Shown: one piece after another, positions 20,893 to 35,900 of the stretch
Layout: every line of letters begins with the position of its first letter
Position numbering within the stretch: the stretch's first letter is position 1
NCBI GenBank assembly: GCA_009760855.2
Contig: WPIO01000019.1
Coordinates: 4,319,501 to 4,383,500, forward strand
Source of the DNA: Cristatella mucedo
Taxonomy: Eukaryota > Bryozoa > Phylactolaemata > Cristatellidae
DNA length: 64,000 nucleotides
Direction of reading: 5' to 3'
Notes under the pieces: model-generated
Database searches by the model: none
What the model saw: the letters and a program-made list of their open reading frames with translations, nothing else
Told to the model about the DNA's origin: nothing
Program-made: the position numbers and the translations under genes

Positions 20893-23800
20893 CAAATTTA
20901 AGCAAATCTAGCAATTTTAAGCAACCAAAAAAAACGGATCTCGCCTCCGGCTAAATAATAATTAACAAAATATAATTCGTTTGTACAGCGTCGTGACGGT
21001 TTGTACACCCAGAGGTGAGAACTGCTGACCTAAATACATTACCCGACTGGAAGCTGTCGTTGAAATATAAGAACAGATAGGCGAATACCATCGCTATGAT
21101 GATATACTAATGACAGATTGCTTTGAATGTGCAACTGGGGAACTAAACCTCTATCAAATGCGGTTTACAACTCGGCTCACGAGAATCACTAGCCAAGAGT
21201 TGGTGACATGCACGGTATCAATCATGCAAATGCAAGCGAGTATCATGCAAAGGTCAGCATGCTAACACACGTGAAGACACTCATGGGAACGTAGGCTAGT
21301 AGGTCCGTGGCAAGTAACATGCAAGGAACCATTTGCAGCTAAGCCCGCATAACGACTAGGTGCACAACGACTAGGTGCACGCTTGGCGACGCTTGACACC
21401 GAAATTAAAGTTCGTGGAGGGCACCATGCACAGACCGAAAGGCAGGACACCATTCTTTGGCAAATGGAGAGCATAAAATGGTAGACCCACTGCCGAGGCT
21501 GTACACGTGCAACATACAGGCATAAACTGTCAAATCACGCTACAATTACCACGGCACTGTAGTTAGGCACTGTAGTTAGGCAGTGCTAGCGGCAAGGTAG
21601 TGAGCAAAAGGATACAGGTGCGATGCATTCAACGCGATGATAAGCAAACTACAGACAGTATCTGCTCTTCACAAAAATCCGCATTGGCTCACCTCGTTCT
21701 GACAGTTGGCAAGAGCATCCCAACACCAGGTGCTTGCCAAACCACTGGAGATAAGTGAAGAAGGTGCAAACAGTGGGACTAAGACAAGGTAGATACTTAA
21801 GAGCAAGCACATGTAGACACTTATGAGCATACCCCTTAAAGGAATTCATGCTCCCAATGAGTTAGAGACATGGAGAGAGAGAGAGAGACGCGATATAGAT
21901 GATAGAGAGATGATTGAGAGATAGACCAGAAATGAGAGATAGGCAAGAGATGAGAGACAGAAGGAAGAGAGCATTCGCAAACCAGCATCACAATGTACCT
22001 CGTCGACGAGCACAACAGTCGGCTCCCTTCGAGGAGCACGTGTCGAGAACCGCTTGTCTAAAAGCATGGCTGCGTGTTCTGCCGTCGCCTTCTGCCCAGT
22101 GAGCGCCTAGAGTGACAGCACACGATGGAATGACCTCCGCCCAACAACAGTGCTTGGTTTGCCACGACGCCATGCGCACAGCATCTCGCCCTCAAAAACG
22201 TGTCCCGCCTTAAGCTAGTAGCCAAGAAGTTCAATTCGATACTTGGAGCCGTGCGCCACATCAAAAGCAGACGAGAAGGCACGGCTAGCTGACGCGACAA
22301 GCCCCCCTTGTTTAACCTACAGGTTTTATTTTGTGTGTGCAGTGCTAAGAGAATAATCTGCTTTCTAGGCTGTTGGCAGCCTATGTACACCCGCAGAGCT
22401 GTCGGAGGCATTAACATTAAAAGTAGAACAGCACACCCGCAGAGCTGTCGGAGGCATTAACATTAAAAGTAGAACAGCATACAATGGACGAGGGTACTGC
22501 ACGTAGAGCAAGAAGTAGAGTCGAAGAATGGTGACTTGCAATGAAGGCTAGATATAAAAAAAAATGTTGTGATTCTCTAAGCTGATTCTAAGCAAATAAC
22601 TGAATGGTTAGATCATTTTGGATTGCCATGGGCCCATACTTGCAAGGTTTATCAAACTGCTTGCACACTTTTGTCAAGTATATATAATTCATTTGTTTAG
22701 TGTCCTAAGAGAACTTAATCTCTATACAGGCACTTCATATATGCCGGCCGAAGGGCTCGAGCCCCCGACCTTGGTCGTCAAAGGTGAGTACCTACCCTGT
22801 GCCCAACCAGGGCAAAGCCATGTCACACTTTGATGGTCGGCATCTAGCTAGGTAGTCGACCAGGTCGAAGCTGGCCTATCAAAAACCGGCTAGTAACAGT
22901 TCCCCGGAGACTTTTGTTCAGAGAAAACCAGAAGGGTGGTAAGCCCAGTCAGACGGCACTTGAAGAGTAACATGGTCACTAAAAGGTGGTGCACCCGCCA
23001 ATTTCAGGTCCCCTGCCACTGCATGGAGACGATGGATGGGTAGATGTAGTTGATCAGCTTGTTGGCACCGAACCCAGTGTGGCTCACAACAATGTTGACC
23101 ACAAAATAAAAGGCAGCTGCTATTCCTTATGCTGCCATGGCAGGGTTAATACAATCAGTGCTAACACCTGCCAGTTATTAAATGTCAAACTAAGGACCTG
23201 TCCCTTTGCAGGCCACAGCCAGCCAAGTAGCATCCATCAAACAGCAACTAAACAGAGCACGAATATACCATGCTGGAATATCAAAAAATTTCACAAATCT
23301 TGATTGGACATTCATTACAAGCAATTCCCGGTACCATTGTGTGTGATTCCAGGTATTACTGTGTGCGATTCCAGGAACCATTACGTGTGATTCCAGGTAG
23401 CCCTCGGCCACAATGGGTCAAAATAATAAAAACGTCGGTTTCGGCCAGTCGTTGCCATGGGTCCAGCCACAACCTCAGCTGCATTCTCTATTGGAGCAGC
23501 GGAATGTCCTGCCACGATAGAAGTCGGTGGCTGCTTCCTGATGCGGTTCTTACCTCATTGAGGATTCACATCAGGGTTCTTCTCTATCATTAGGGGCTGC
23601 ACACTACCTCCCTGAGAACATCCGTGTCTGCTGCTCCTGCACAGCAGAGACAGAGCAAGAGAGCCAGAGCAAGAGAGCCAGAGCGTGAGAGAGACAGAGA
23701 CAGCAAGAATGTGTCCGACTAGACCACAGGTGTTTGGGCTTTGGACTCACAGTCTGCTCTCAGTGACTAGTTCTATCTTTAGGGCTGCAGTATAAAATGA

Positions 23801-26800
23801 CACCGACCAACGTAGACCAAACAAAGCTTTAAGAGAACAGGAGTCTGGGGTGTTAGAACTTGGTCCAGGAGTTGAATTACTGCAGGGCAGACACCGTGCC
23901 GAACCTAACAGTACTGATCTCCCTTGCAGCATGTAGATAGTCCTGAAATAAGGAGTAACTGAACTAGAAATGGATATGCTGACGCAAAAGTTGCCACCTC
24001 CAATTAAGAAATCAAGATGACCTCTAGTGGCAATCACGTAATGGCGCCGAGCGCCAAGGAAGGCATGGAATCATTCAACGACGAGTATGGCCAAAATAAA
24101 ACCCCTTGACGGATAAGGATTGACCCACACTTCCCCCCACCCACAGAATGCACAGTCAGCCTTCCTCGGAAACAAGCCACCTTAGCAGGCCTCTGCTGTG
24201 CGCGCAGAAGCACAAGGGCAGCACAGATTCAAGGATCGATCGATCGGCTGATCAGCGAGCAAGCCCCACCCACTCCCTACCGCGAGTGGCTGCTCGTCAC
24301 ATTGGCTCACCAAGACCGGAAACACAGACCCAGGTATCTCACTGTATCTCACAAAGCGTACGCGGCTCGAGAAAGCTCTGCGTCACTCCGTGTGCACTCC
24401 ACTGGCGCTGCTGCAGACGATGATGAGCCTGACAGTTAGGAGCTTCTGCTAGGAGCCGCTCGATGTGCCACTGAAAATGCCCAGCCACCCCATAAAAGGG
24501 GCTCGGTCACACTTCGCAATTCACGCTGCCTCGACCCGTGTGTCCACACTCCACACGCTTTATCGGTGAGCCCCAGAGGAAGCTCTTCGACAGAAAACTC
24601 CCGAGGCTTCAAAGCGCACACAAAGCGTCAGCAGGGTGCGTGCGGACGAAGCGCACCAACCTTGAGCAGCTTGACGTAGACCTGCTGCGGGTCAGTCAAG
24701 CGCATGCCATTAATCTCCACGAAAGCAAACTTCGGCAAGCTGCCGCCGCCACTACCGCTCTCGTGCTCTGCCCGCAAGCACCGAATGACCTCGTACACCG
24801 TGGCCGTCTTGCCAGTGCCCGGCATGCCTGAGATATACATACACCTGCAAGCAGATACGGGTCTCAGGAAATCGCCCAGCAAACGAAATCAGAAAACATG
24901 GTAAGCCACACTGATAGTAAGCTCTTGTTATTATGAATGGCCAAGGGGTAAGGTGCTCGCCTTTGACAACCGAGGGCGGGTGCTCGAGACCTGCAGCATA
25001 TTCGAGGCGCCTGGATAGAGATTCAAGTTCTCTTAGGGTGCTTTACGAATAAATCACACACGCACGCACACACACACCACGCACGTGCACACAGGCACAT
25101 TCGAGCGCGGGAAGAGAGGGGAAGGGAAGAGAAAAGGTAGGGGAGGGGAAGGGAAAGTTAGGGAGGGGAAAGGAAGGAAGGGGAGGTGAGGGGAGGGGAC
25201 AGAGAGAGGAAGTAGAGGAGGGAAAGGCAGGATAGGGTAGGGGAAGGAAGAAGAGGAAGGAAGGAGATGGGGACCGGAGGAGAGGGAGAGGGGAAGGAGC
25301 CATGAGAAAACCGGCCAGCCTGACATGCAGAAGAAGCACTTCGTCAGATGTTAGTATAAAGACGACCTAAGCTTCACGTGCAAAAAAGGTAGTGTAGCAA
25401 TTTCAGACCTCACCCCCTCCACCTCTACATTAAGATGGTGGATGGGTAGATCTAGATGATCAGCTTTTTGGCACCGGAACCAGTTTGGCTCACAACACCG
25501 TTGACCACTAAATAAAAGGCAGCTGCCATTCCTTATGCTGCTATGGCAAGGCTAATACACTCAGTGCTAATACTTGGTAGTTGTGAAATGTCAAACTAAG
25601 GACCTGCCACTTTGCAGGCCACAGCCAATCAAGTAGCGCCAAACAGCAATTAAACACAGTACGGATTTACAAAGCAGGAATATAGAGAAAAGTCAGTTTG
25701 CCCACCTACACAAGACATTCATTATAAGTGATTCTAGATACCAGTGTGTGTGTGTGATTCTCGGTAGCCCTTTCCCAGTGGGTCAAAATAAAAAATGCAG
25801 TTATACTGACAGCTGACACTACCAAGCCAAGTCGTTCGGCCGAAAATGCTATCGGTAAGCTAGGATAAGCAAAGCTCAGCTACCTATAAAAAGACACATT
25901 GACACATTGAGCTACTGAAGAATACTAAGCCATTTCTGCGATGGCCACAACATTTTAAAGAGCCTTTTCGCATCAAGACACGGATCACAAAGCAAGATGA
26001 ACACCTATTTAGGACAGCATTTAGTGGGTCCCTGTGATTCGTCCTTCACGTGCTTACGCGCGCTGACACTGTGCATGCTGCCACTAACCACATTTGCATG
26101 CTGACCCTGTGCATGTCACCCCTAACCATGTTATTCATCCTGTTTGTTTTTCAAGCATGATTTTATTTACCATTTAATTGCATTTCCCTTTGCAGCAAAT
26201 GTAAAGCGCCTAGAAAGAGATTGAGTTCTCTGGGGGAGCTTTATCAAGTGCATTATTATTATTATTATGAAGGCTTTGTTATCAGTAAACTAAGCTACTA
26301 GTCACCTAAGTGCCGAATCGTTCTCAATAGTTCTCAGCACTAGAAACCTTTGCATTTGCAGGTTGAGTTTTGAAGAAGATATTCGGCCAGAACTCACTTC
26401 ATGCTAAATTGTCTCTGGAAGATTGCTTTCGAATAGATCCTATAGGGCATTTTCGTACAATCCCTCAAGCTGGTGCCAATTTTTACCTAAGCATTCAAAA
26501 GAGAGCTAATCTCTAGAATACATTCGTAAAATGTACTCAGATTTCATTACGTCACATAAATTCAAGTGTATTCAAAGTAAATAAACGGCATGTCACCAAA
26601 AATCGCACCATAGCCAGAAATAGGGATTAGATAAGCAACAGCTTTATGGATAATAATAATAGCAATAATGCACTTAATAAAGCGCCCTCAGAGAACTCAA
26701 TTTCTCTCTAGGCGCTTTACATTTGCTGCAAAGGGAAATGCAATTGAATGGTGAGTAATATAATGCTTGATAAATAAACAAAATGAATAATATGGTTATG

Positions 26801-29800
26801 GGTGACATGCATAGGCTCAGCATGCAAATGTGGTTAGTGGCGAATCACAGGGATCCACTAAATGCTGACCTGATCTCACTATTTCCCAAAGCTTATTTGG
26901 TTGCACTACCACTTCTGCTCTTCACTCAAAAAAAGCTGCCACAAAATGCAGTCAAGCCTCTATATTTAGTCTTTCCTTTGCAGCAAATGTAAAGTGTCTA
27001 GAAAAAGATTAAGTTCTCTAAAGGCACTATACAAATATAATAATATTATAAAAATCCGTAGAAAGCCCATGTGGCAATGATTATTCTATTAAACGTAGCC
27101 CTGTAACATATCTAGTTAACGAACTGCACCGGCTTTAGGGTATGGCAAAAGGTCGGTCTACTAATGATATCTACTAATGATAACGTATCGAATCACGTCA
27201 TCGAAATATAAAGGCTGGCCCGGATGTGCGTGCTTGCTCGCGCACACATGCGTACGCAGAAATACAAACACACACATATCATGAGTGTTTAGAGTCACCA
27301 CACACTGATATCCGTGCTTATTTAAAAAGGTAAAAGCATGCATATTCAGCACACCTCATTAAAATAGAGGCATACAAGCCTTAGCAGCTATCACTCCCAT
27401 TTGAGCTTTATCTGACAGTCAAGATCTACCTTCCAATAACGTCATCGATCGTAACGAAGCTTGTTGCTGCTAATAAAAGTAGCCCCTATTTCTTGTTCAA
27501 ATTAGCAATTCATACAATATTTAGATATAAATCATGTAGAGAAAGACATGAGCACAGCAATCCAGATTTAACAGACCTTAATCAGTTATGGCTGTACACA
27601 GAGTAAATGATGCCTTAATTGCAATAGCATTGCCTTGTAAAAAGTGCATTGCTTGGAAATATGTCCATGTCGAAGCTGTCAACTACGAGTACCAACCCTC
27701 CTGTGCCATCAGCCAACTTTCCGGACAAGAAGTTGAGAACTCCAGTGAACTCAGCTTCTCGGCAAGGGAGTGAATCCGGCACAGCGGATACGTGCAGTCT
27801 AAAATGAGCCGTGCGAACTTAGTCTTAGGCAGATCGACTAGTGGCACAGAATCTTGAAAAACAACTGCTGGTAATGCTTTCAGCTGGCATATGTGTGCTG
27901 CTGCCCGCGCTGCCAATAAGACGAAGTAACTTGCAATCACCGTAGCCTAGCTTCCTCAAAGGCATTTGCCGCTGCACGACATGGTTTAGCTCGGGGCGGC
28001 ACCGACGGTGTCAGCGTGTCTATATGACTGCGCTTCCTACGTTGAGCCCCAGTAGCTGACGACTGCAAGATAAATCGCACCAAAGTGTATGCGGTGACTG
28101 CATTTGCAAATTCAGGCAGGGGCACCACCCAACTGCAGAGCATCGCCCAACAGCTATGAACAGCCACATGCTGACGAAACATTTGCGCACTTGCTGTATC
28201 TGTGAGTGTGCATGCCACCGTCATGCATGTGAGCGTTTGAATGAATGCGCATGTTGGTGCAAAAGCCTGAATACGTTGGAATATGACTGCAGACTGCAGG
28301 AAGATAGCCACATCGGCAGCGGCAGCAGCAGCGACAGCGACAATCAGAAACATCAGCAAAGCACGAGCGATACAATTTGAGGCCATAATTTGTTACAGGA
28401 TTCGCAGTGTCCACACTAAACATTTCCAGCATTCGGCAAGAAGCCGAGGATTAGTTTTTTATTTGTAGCTTGCATATACAAGCACTAAAAACAAGAGAAA
28501 CGTCCGGAAAGAACTAGAGAATGCCATGCAATACAATAACAGCCCACTACGAGTGCAGCATGAATCCTGCATCTCTCAGATGACCATTCAGGCATGCAGT
28601 AAGTCCGGAACGCTTACATCAGTAACAGAAGTGACGTACTGCAGACACGCAAAAACTAGTCGAAATGGCAATGTGGCTACCTAACCTGGCCTCCGCCATC
28701 TGCGCTCAGTTCCACGGATGAGAATGAGGTCATGCATTCAAACACCTACATACTTCCTTGTCTGCAACTGCATCCTCTGGCATAAGGGAAAGTACTGAGA
28801 TGACCGTAGCAGCTCCAAGGGCATAATACGAAAATTCGATTCAACGTCCGCATACACTTGCACTGCCTTGATCGAAAGGCTGCTTTCACACAGCATTTTG
28901 GTTTGCAGCAATCACTGATGAAACCAGATTTTACCCAAAAAGGGGCCAGGCATTAAAATTGCCAGAAGCCCCCACTCATAAGAAGAGCGAGCGATTCAGA
29001 GGGGTGGGGGCAGGGTCCGTCGGCCCAGTTCCATATGCCTGTGGCAGCGGCAACTGAGGCAAACTGGTAGTCCTGATAGTCCAAGCGCAGAAGACCGCTT
29101 CTGACGAGAAGCTATTAGAGTCCGGACCTAAGCACACGACCGCTCATGCTCACCACGATATGATGTGATGATAGATAACACATAATAAGGTAACAATTAG
29201 TAGAAGCCTTTACCGCATAATTCCTCAACACCATAGCTACCGACGTCGCTACTAATTACTATCGCTACAACGGCACAGTAAAATGACAGACACGACAAAG
29301 AAAAACAGGCAATCAATGGCTGCAATAAGCTCATGGAAGTGCCCAGAAGCAGAACTGCAAAACTACATACACGCTACCCCAACCGAGAGTAGTGCATGGC
29401 CGGTACTACAAGTGCTGTGCGGTGAGAAGTCAGCGATGTTACCATGGAGTTTGATGCCTTGGTGCTTGCGCGCGATGCCCTCGCCTGTGGCTGTGCTGCC
29501 TCATCATCACCGGATGACGTATTACTACTTTCCACAGAGCTGCTACAGCTGTAGTCGTTATCGCTGTCCACGATATAGTCTTCTTTGTAGCATACACGCC
29601 TTTGGATGAAAAACCAATGCCAAGACACTCAACTTGAAACATGCTCTTTGTACAAACACGTACCATACTAAAGGAGAAGAGCTGGTGCCAATGGCAGCCT
29701 TCTATTCGCAAAAATAGACTCGTAGAGAAAGTGATAGTGCTTGGCGATAGAGAGCTGGAACTGTGAATATAACACGTTTAGAGCTACAGACAGGGGAGAG

Positions 29801-29885
29801 AAAGAAGGATGGTATGATATGAGAAGGGTGAAAGGAGTATGAGGAGGAGGAACAGAGTGAAGTGAAGGAGGAACAGAGTGAGAGT

Positions 29886-29976
<91 letters not shown>

Positions 29977-32900
29977 GTGAGATAGAGAGAGACAGAGAGA
30001 GGCAGACAGACAGACAGAGAGAGAGAGAGAGAGAGAGAGTAGGGAAAAGTAAGAGGGAGAAGAGGAAGAAAAAAGGGACAGCAAAAGAAGGAGCGGAATG
30101 TATGTGAGAGGGATGGAAGAAAAGCTGAACGACTCACTTCCGCGATCGTGTAGATGCTCTTCTCTGGGGAGTTTTGCTAGCACTCCTGGTTGCAGACAGT
30201 GTCACCGACAAGCCATTCGTCACACTGGCGCTTTTGTCACTACGAGCAACGCCATAAGGCAATGGAAAATTACGAAAGAAAGCAGACACTTCACGGGCAG
30301 TCAAAAAACGCTCGGGCAGTACAAGCAACAAGGCCGCTAGGTAACAGACGCGTGACATCCCATGATCAATCAGGCAGTGCTTCTAATAATGTCGCCTTGA
30401 AGCTTTCACTTGGTCACCACCGCCCAAACATATATACAAGGAAGAAGAGAGCCGAGAGAGAAACAATTGGCTAGTCTCCCCGAACATAAAAAACAGGTTA
30501 TATCCGGTGCTGTCCAAGTCGACTGAATAAAACCTATGCAGCGCTTGGGTGCTTCTATCTATAGGTGGTGGGATTCTAGAAAGCAAGCCTGGCCAGCCCC
30601 TCCACCTTGCACAAATTCATAGTAAACCCAATATCTAATACTGCATTGCAATATGCTGCTGCTAAGAAGTCTCGCCTATGAAAGACATAGTTAGCTAATT
30701 CCTTTGACATGCTCACCCGGTACCTTGGTTGCATTTGACTGGTTTCCCTTCTTCGAGAGCAATATGCAAGCTTATATTACTGTACAGCTACACCTATTTA
30801 TCAAAGATGTAAAAATTTTACTTACAGCAACCGAAAGCCCAAATATAGGAGCATCAATAAGTTAGGAATCGGTGTCGCAAAGGGAAGAGATAGCCGGAAG
30901 AAAGACAACTCGGTATGGCTGTAGTCTAGTCCTGGCCTACTGATACCGTTAAGGTTAGCACCAGGGATTTGATCAGTACCTACTGCTTCTCGGGTGGATC
31001 TGCAATCTTTGGCTGCCGCTAATATACGCCTACTGCAAGCAGCTCTCGGCACAATGCAGAAAGCTTGGCTTGCTACTGCCGACGCAACGTGGTAGTGGCG
31101 GCTGTTTCGGGTGTAACCTCGGCCCACGTGCACACACACAGAAGGGCGGAAGGAAAGAGTAGAAAGGGGAGGCATACAAGAAAGGCAGAGGGGAAAGAAA
31201 TAAAGAGCGATATTGAGAGATGGGAGAGGGAGTGAGGGTAAGAGAGGGACAGTAATTACCAGCCTGCATGACGGTGACTATTATCTCAGTTTTAGAAGAC
31301 ACGATGACACAAACTGGGCACGGGTCCATTCCTTGGGTAGAAGCTGTAGTCGCACAAGAAAGTGTTACGAGTAATGCTTCATTCATTTCATCATTTCATT
31401 CATTCATTCATGTAAATGCACACGAGTGCCTGACTAGACAGGAGTGTAATCACAAGACTTTACTTCCCCTACCCTTCTGGGAGAGTGTGGAAATACCGGC
31501 AAGATGTATTAAGTCAAAGTGCTTTAGTGGAGCAGTGCCTTAAGTTATACACAGGGACAGAATAGTAATAGAGTACCCTAATACTGAAGGTAAGTCGATC
31601 GGCTGCTTATTCAGTTATCTGGTCAAGCCGGTGGGTAACGACCTATCCCAGCTAACCTCCACAGGTCCTCTGATGATTCGAATTTCAATACAATCAGCTT
31701 GAATATCAGCAGTGAAGAAGGAGCTTGCATATTAATCCGGATGGATCTGGGACTTGTCTGGCAATTAGCATTTTGGCATCATAGCACAAGAGTTAAACTT
31801 AAACTGAGCTTTCGATTTATAGTTATGATAATTGTACTAACTATGTCGTTAGTAATAGCACCCTAAGAGAACCAAATCTCTCTCCGAGCACTTTACAACT
31901 TGCTGAAAGAGAAGGAATAACCAAGAGTTAATGACAAACAAGATATCTTGCTTAGACACGGATGCAAAAGCAAACAAGAAAATCAAAGTATATATTCAAC
32001 GACATTCATATATTCCCGCTGCACATTTCGTTTTAATCGATAGTTGCCCAGCACTGACAAATCAATACCGCTGCTGACAAAAAGGACTGTGTAACCGTGA
32101 TCGCTGGTATCCCCAATGAGGTCATTTCTTCTCTGAATACCATCGATCGAAATAGTAAACATGGCGACTGCAATAAATACTTTGAAATCATAATTATATT
32201 TATGGTATGAATGAACCTGGAGGTTTATGGTTGTATCTCCTTTGGGGTGAGCATAACAAAATATTTATTCTAGAGCACCCTGAGAGAATTAATTCTCTGT
32301 CTAGGTACTTTCAAAACATTCGAAAAGAAGCATGTCAATTAGTTAGTGATAACACCCACAATTTCACAGTGTAAAGTAGGTGGATGGAGAGCTATTTGTA
32401 CACTGAAAATGTAGCTGTTTCATAAACTACTCTCATTTCAAAGGCATCAGCTGTGAGACCACTGCAGCCCATCGAGAAGCACCTGATGCTACCTGGCACC
32501 ATCTGCAGGAAATATCCCTTTTATTAAACTTCCAATGCATGATACTAGTTCACAACACCAATCGTAGCATCTGATCATCAAAAACAATAGCTATCAATTG
32601 AAAGAACAGTTGGCCGACAGTGCGACAACGTCCACCAAGAGGTTATGACAAACACACGCGAGCATAGAGGGCTGCAGATATATTTCTGAGTTTGAAGTTT
32701 GATTGTGGGCCACATTTAGCAGCGATCAGCTGGGGGCAAAGGTTGCACTGGTTAGCTAAGACAAGGTCGTTAATGATACTGCTGAACGTACAATAGCACT
32801 TATTAAAGAGTCAGTGCCTCTAAAACTCAAAATCCCCCAGCAACAATATCTTCTGCAAGAGGTAGAGCACCGTAGGAACAATGCACCGGCTTCCTCTAAA

Positions 32901-35900
32901 AAGGAAGCATTTTTAAAGCCTCGGGCAAGGCAAACCTTTGAGTTCGATGGGAGAGTATTCCGATTCCTTTGATTTAAGAAAAATTTTGCACCTTGGCTCT
33001 GGCTATAGAATGGAAGACCATAAAGGGATGGCTTTTGATAATTTGAACTATCCCCAGATAGAAGCACTCAACTTTGCACATTCTGTTACGGTAATACAGT
33101 TTCGGCTGGCTCATTAAATACTTGTTACAAGAACAGTGGTCCCAGCTCCACAAATGCAGCTTTCGATGAAGAAGGTCTGAGGCAGACCTAGTCAATTTTA
33201 AAGACTTCCTTCAAGTTTACACCCGAAGGCTTAAAAAAGCCAGGGCTTCTTTTTTCATTAGAAAGCTGAATTCCTGCCAGTCGGACACTAAACAGATTTA
33301 TAAGACAGTAAACCATTTACTGGCCAATGCTGAGGTCTGACTCCCAAGATATCAAGGGCTCAGCCGAAAAGTTTTCAGCCTTCTTTACTGAAAAAATTGT
33401 GCACATTCTTGCCTCCATTAAGCCCCCTCCGACCAAAGCAATCGCCATTCCTCAACCTGTGACCTTTCCTAAAAGGTTCTCCGATGTTTCTGCCTGTGAT
33501 GTGGCTGCCTTAATAAGGTCTAGCAAAAAAAACTCGTCTCCTGAAGACCCTATACCGTCATCTCTGTGGTCTTCACTTGCAGACCAACTTATCCCTGCCA
33601 TAACCAAGATTTGTAATGCTTCTTTGGGAAACTGGGTCGTCCCAAGTCCTTCAAATCGGCAATCGTTAGACCTATTCTTAAAAAGCCTGGATTAGACACA
33701 GAGGTCCTAGCAAACTATCGTCCAGTTTCCCTTCTTCCGTTCTTATCAAAGATTCTTGAAAAAATTGTTGCTAAGCAGCTAGTTGAACATATTGAAAATA
33801 ATGGAATGTCAGAAACTTTTCAGTCAGGGTTCAAGAGGCAGCACTCCACTGAAACTGCTCTCCTCCGTGTTAACAATGACATTCTACGTGGCAACGACGA
33901 GGCGAATGTCACTGCCCTAGCTCTGCTAGATCTTTCTGCTGCCTTCGACACCATTGATCACGAAGTTCTGCTTGAACGATTGAGAACAACGATCGGTCTG
34001 GCAGACGAAGCACTGGCGTGGTTTAAATCATACTTGTCTGATCGTGTTCAATCCGTGTCGTGTGGGGGTCAGGTCTCAGACATGAGAAGGGTCACCTGTG
34101 GAGTCCCTCGAGGGTCTGTACTCGGTCCCTTGCTGTTCTCTATTTATACACAACCTCTGGGAAAAGTGATTAAGGCCCATGGATTAGGATATCACTTCTA
34201 TGCTGACGATACTCAGTTGTATTTGTCATTTAAACCGTCGGAATCTGCTGCGGCAACTGAGAAACTGAATGCTTGCCTTGCCGATATTCGATCCTGGATG
34301 TCGGAAAACTTCCTGAAATTAAATGACGATAAAACCGAACTGCTGCTCATAGGACACCCTAAGCGTGTGGCTGGATTAAAAGGCTTTGCTGTTCTAATAG
34401 GTGATGCTATTGTGCGACCTTCACCACGTGCTCGTAATCTAGGTGTCGTGTTCGACAGCTGCCTCAATTTCAAAAGCTTCATTCAGAAGACTGCCTCTAC
34501 AGCTAGCCATCACATCCGATCCCTATCCAAGATTAGAACCTGTCTCCCACAGTGGCTCGTAAAAAATTTGACTAGCTCTTTAGTTCTGTCTCGGCTTGAT
34601 TATTGTAATTCCCTTTTGGCTGGGCTACCAAAGAAAGCTATTATGCCACTACAGCGGACTATGAATATGGCTGCAAGGCTGGTCTTCAAGTCCCAGCAGT
34701 TTGAGCACGTATCACCTCTGCTGAAAGAGCTAGGATGGTTGCCGGTTGAGCCAAGGATACAGAGCAAAGTTCTTACGCTGACCCACAAGGCCTGCCACGG
34801 CTTAGCTCCTTCGTACCTAGCTGAACTGCTGCATCAGTTTCAGCCTGCTCGCACCCTCAGGTCATGTGTGGACTATAAATTAGCTGTCCCATTCCTCCGC
34901 TTAAAGACAGTTGGTGACAGAAGCTTCAGCTCTGCAGGTCCTAGACTGTGGAACTCGCTTCCACAATTCTTACGCAACGACATCTACTCTCCAACTGCCG
35001 ACTGTGGCACATCTTTTTCAGCGGTCCTGAACTGCTACTTCTATGCTACTCACTACCTCAACTGCTCTCCTAACTCTGCTATGCTTCCCACTTTCTCTTT
35101 GTTTCGTGAGACGAAGTTTGAGTTTGAGACGAAGTCTGTTGGCTACCGAATGCGTACCGAAAGCCGCTTAGGCTGTGAGTGCGCTATACAAAACTCTCCT
35201 GCATAACACCCACATAGTATTTATGACTTTTTGGAGTTACTGACGGAGATATATTACATTACATTACAAGATATGTCCGTGTACCAAGTCATGTCTAAGA
35301 CCAAGGTTCTAAATCTACTGCCAAGGTCGCTATCGTTAGGCTGACATTGTCTACTGGTATTCCTCACACAAAGGAAGCATGATACATTGTTTTGTACCTA
35401 AAGATTAATAGATACATTACGACAACGTATTATGCAGCTGAACACAGCGTGACCATACCGACAAGCTTTTTCGGAAAGCTTTTCACAACCCGAAGCACCA
35501 CCGCTGGCCTTGAAACTTGAGCGGCCATTGATTTTAGGAGACAGTGGCTGTTCATCAGCTTCCTGGAACTTTGGCTGAGGCGTTCTCAAAGCAGCCGATG
35601 GCCGAAAGCCTGTGGACAAAGGTCAATGATTCAATAGCACATTCAAGTCCCGTCTGCAGTCTGATTGCCAGTAAATCAACATCAACGGCTCGGTTAAGTC
35701 CGGTCACACGACCTCTTGAAGCTAGCATTTATTAGAGGTGCCAAAAAACCAATAGAAGTATCTCACTAATCTAGCAGTGGTTACCAATACTATATGCACA
35801 AAATTGATAAACACATCAGCCCAAACAGGTTACAATATGGGCCTGGGAGGAGGCAACATGCAACGGCGGCTGGTGCTCCACCGCCGGCGTTGGGCACGCA

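Noticed and set aside
29668-30183. 171-codon Ser/Leu-rich minus frame
   Set aside because: Translation of the (GA)n microsatellite; only its first codons overlap ORC1 exon 5, in a different frame.
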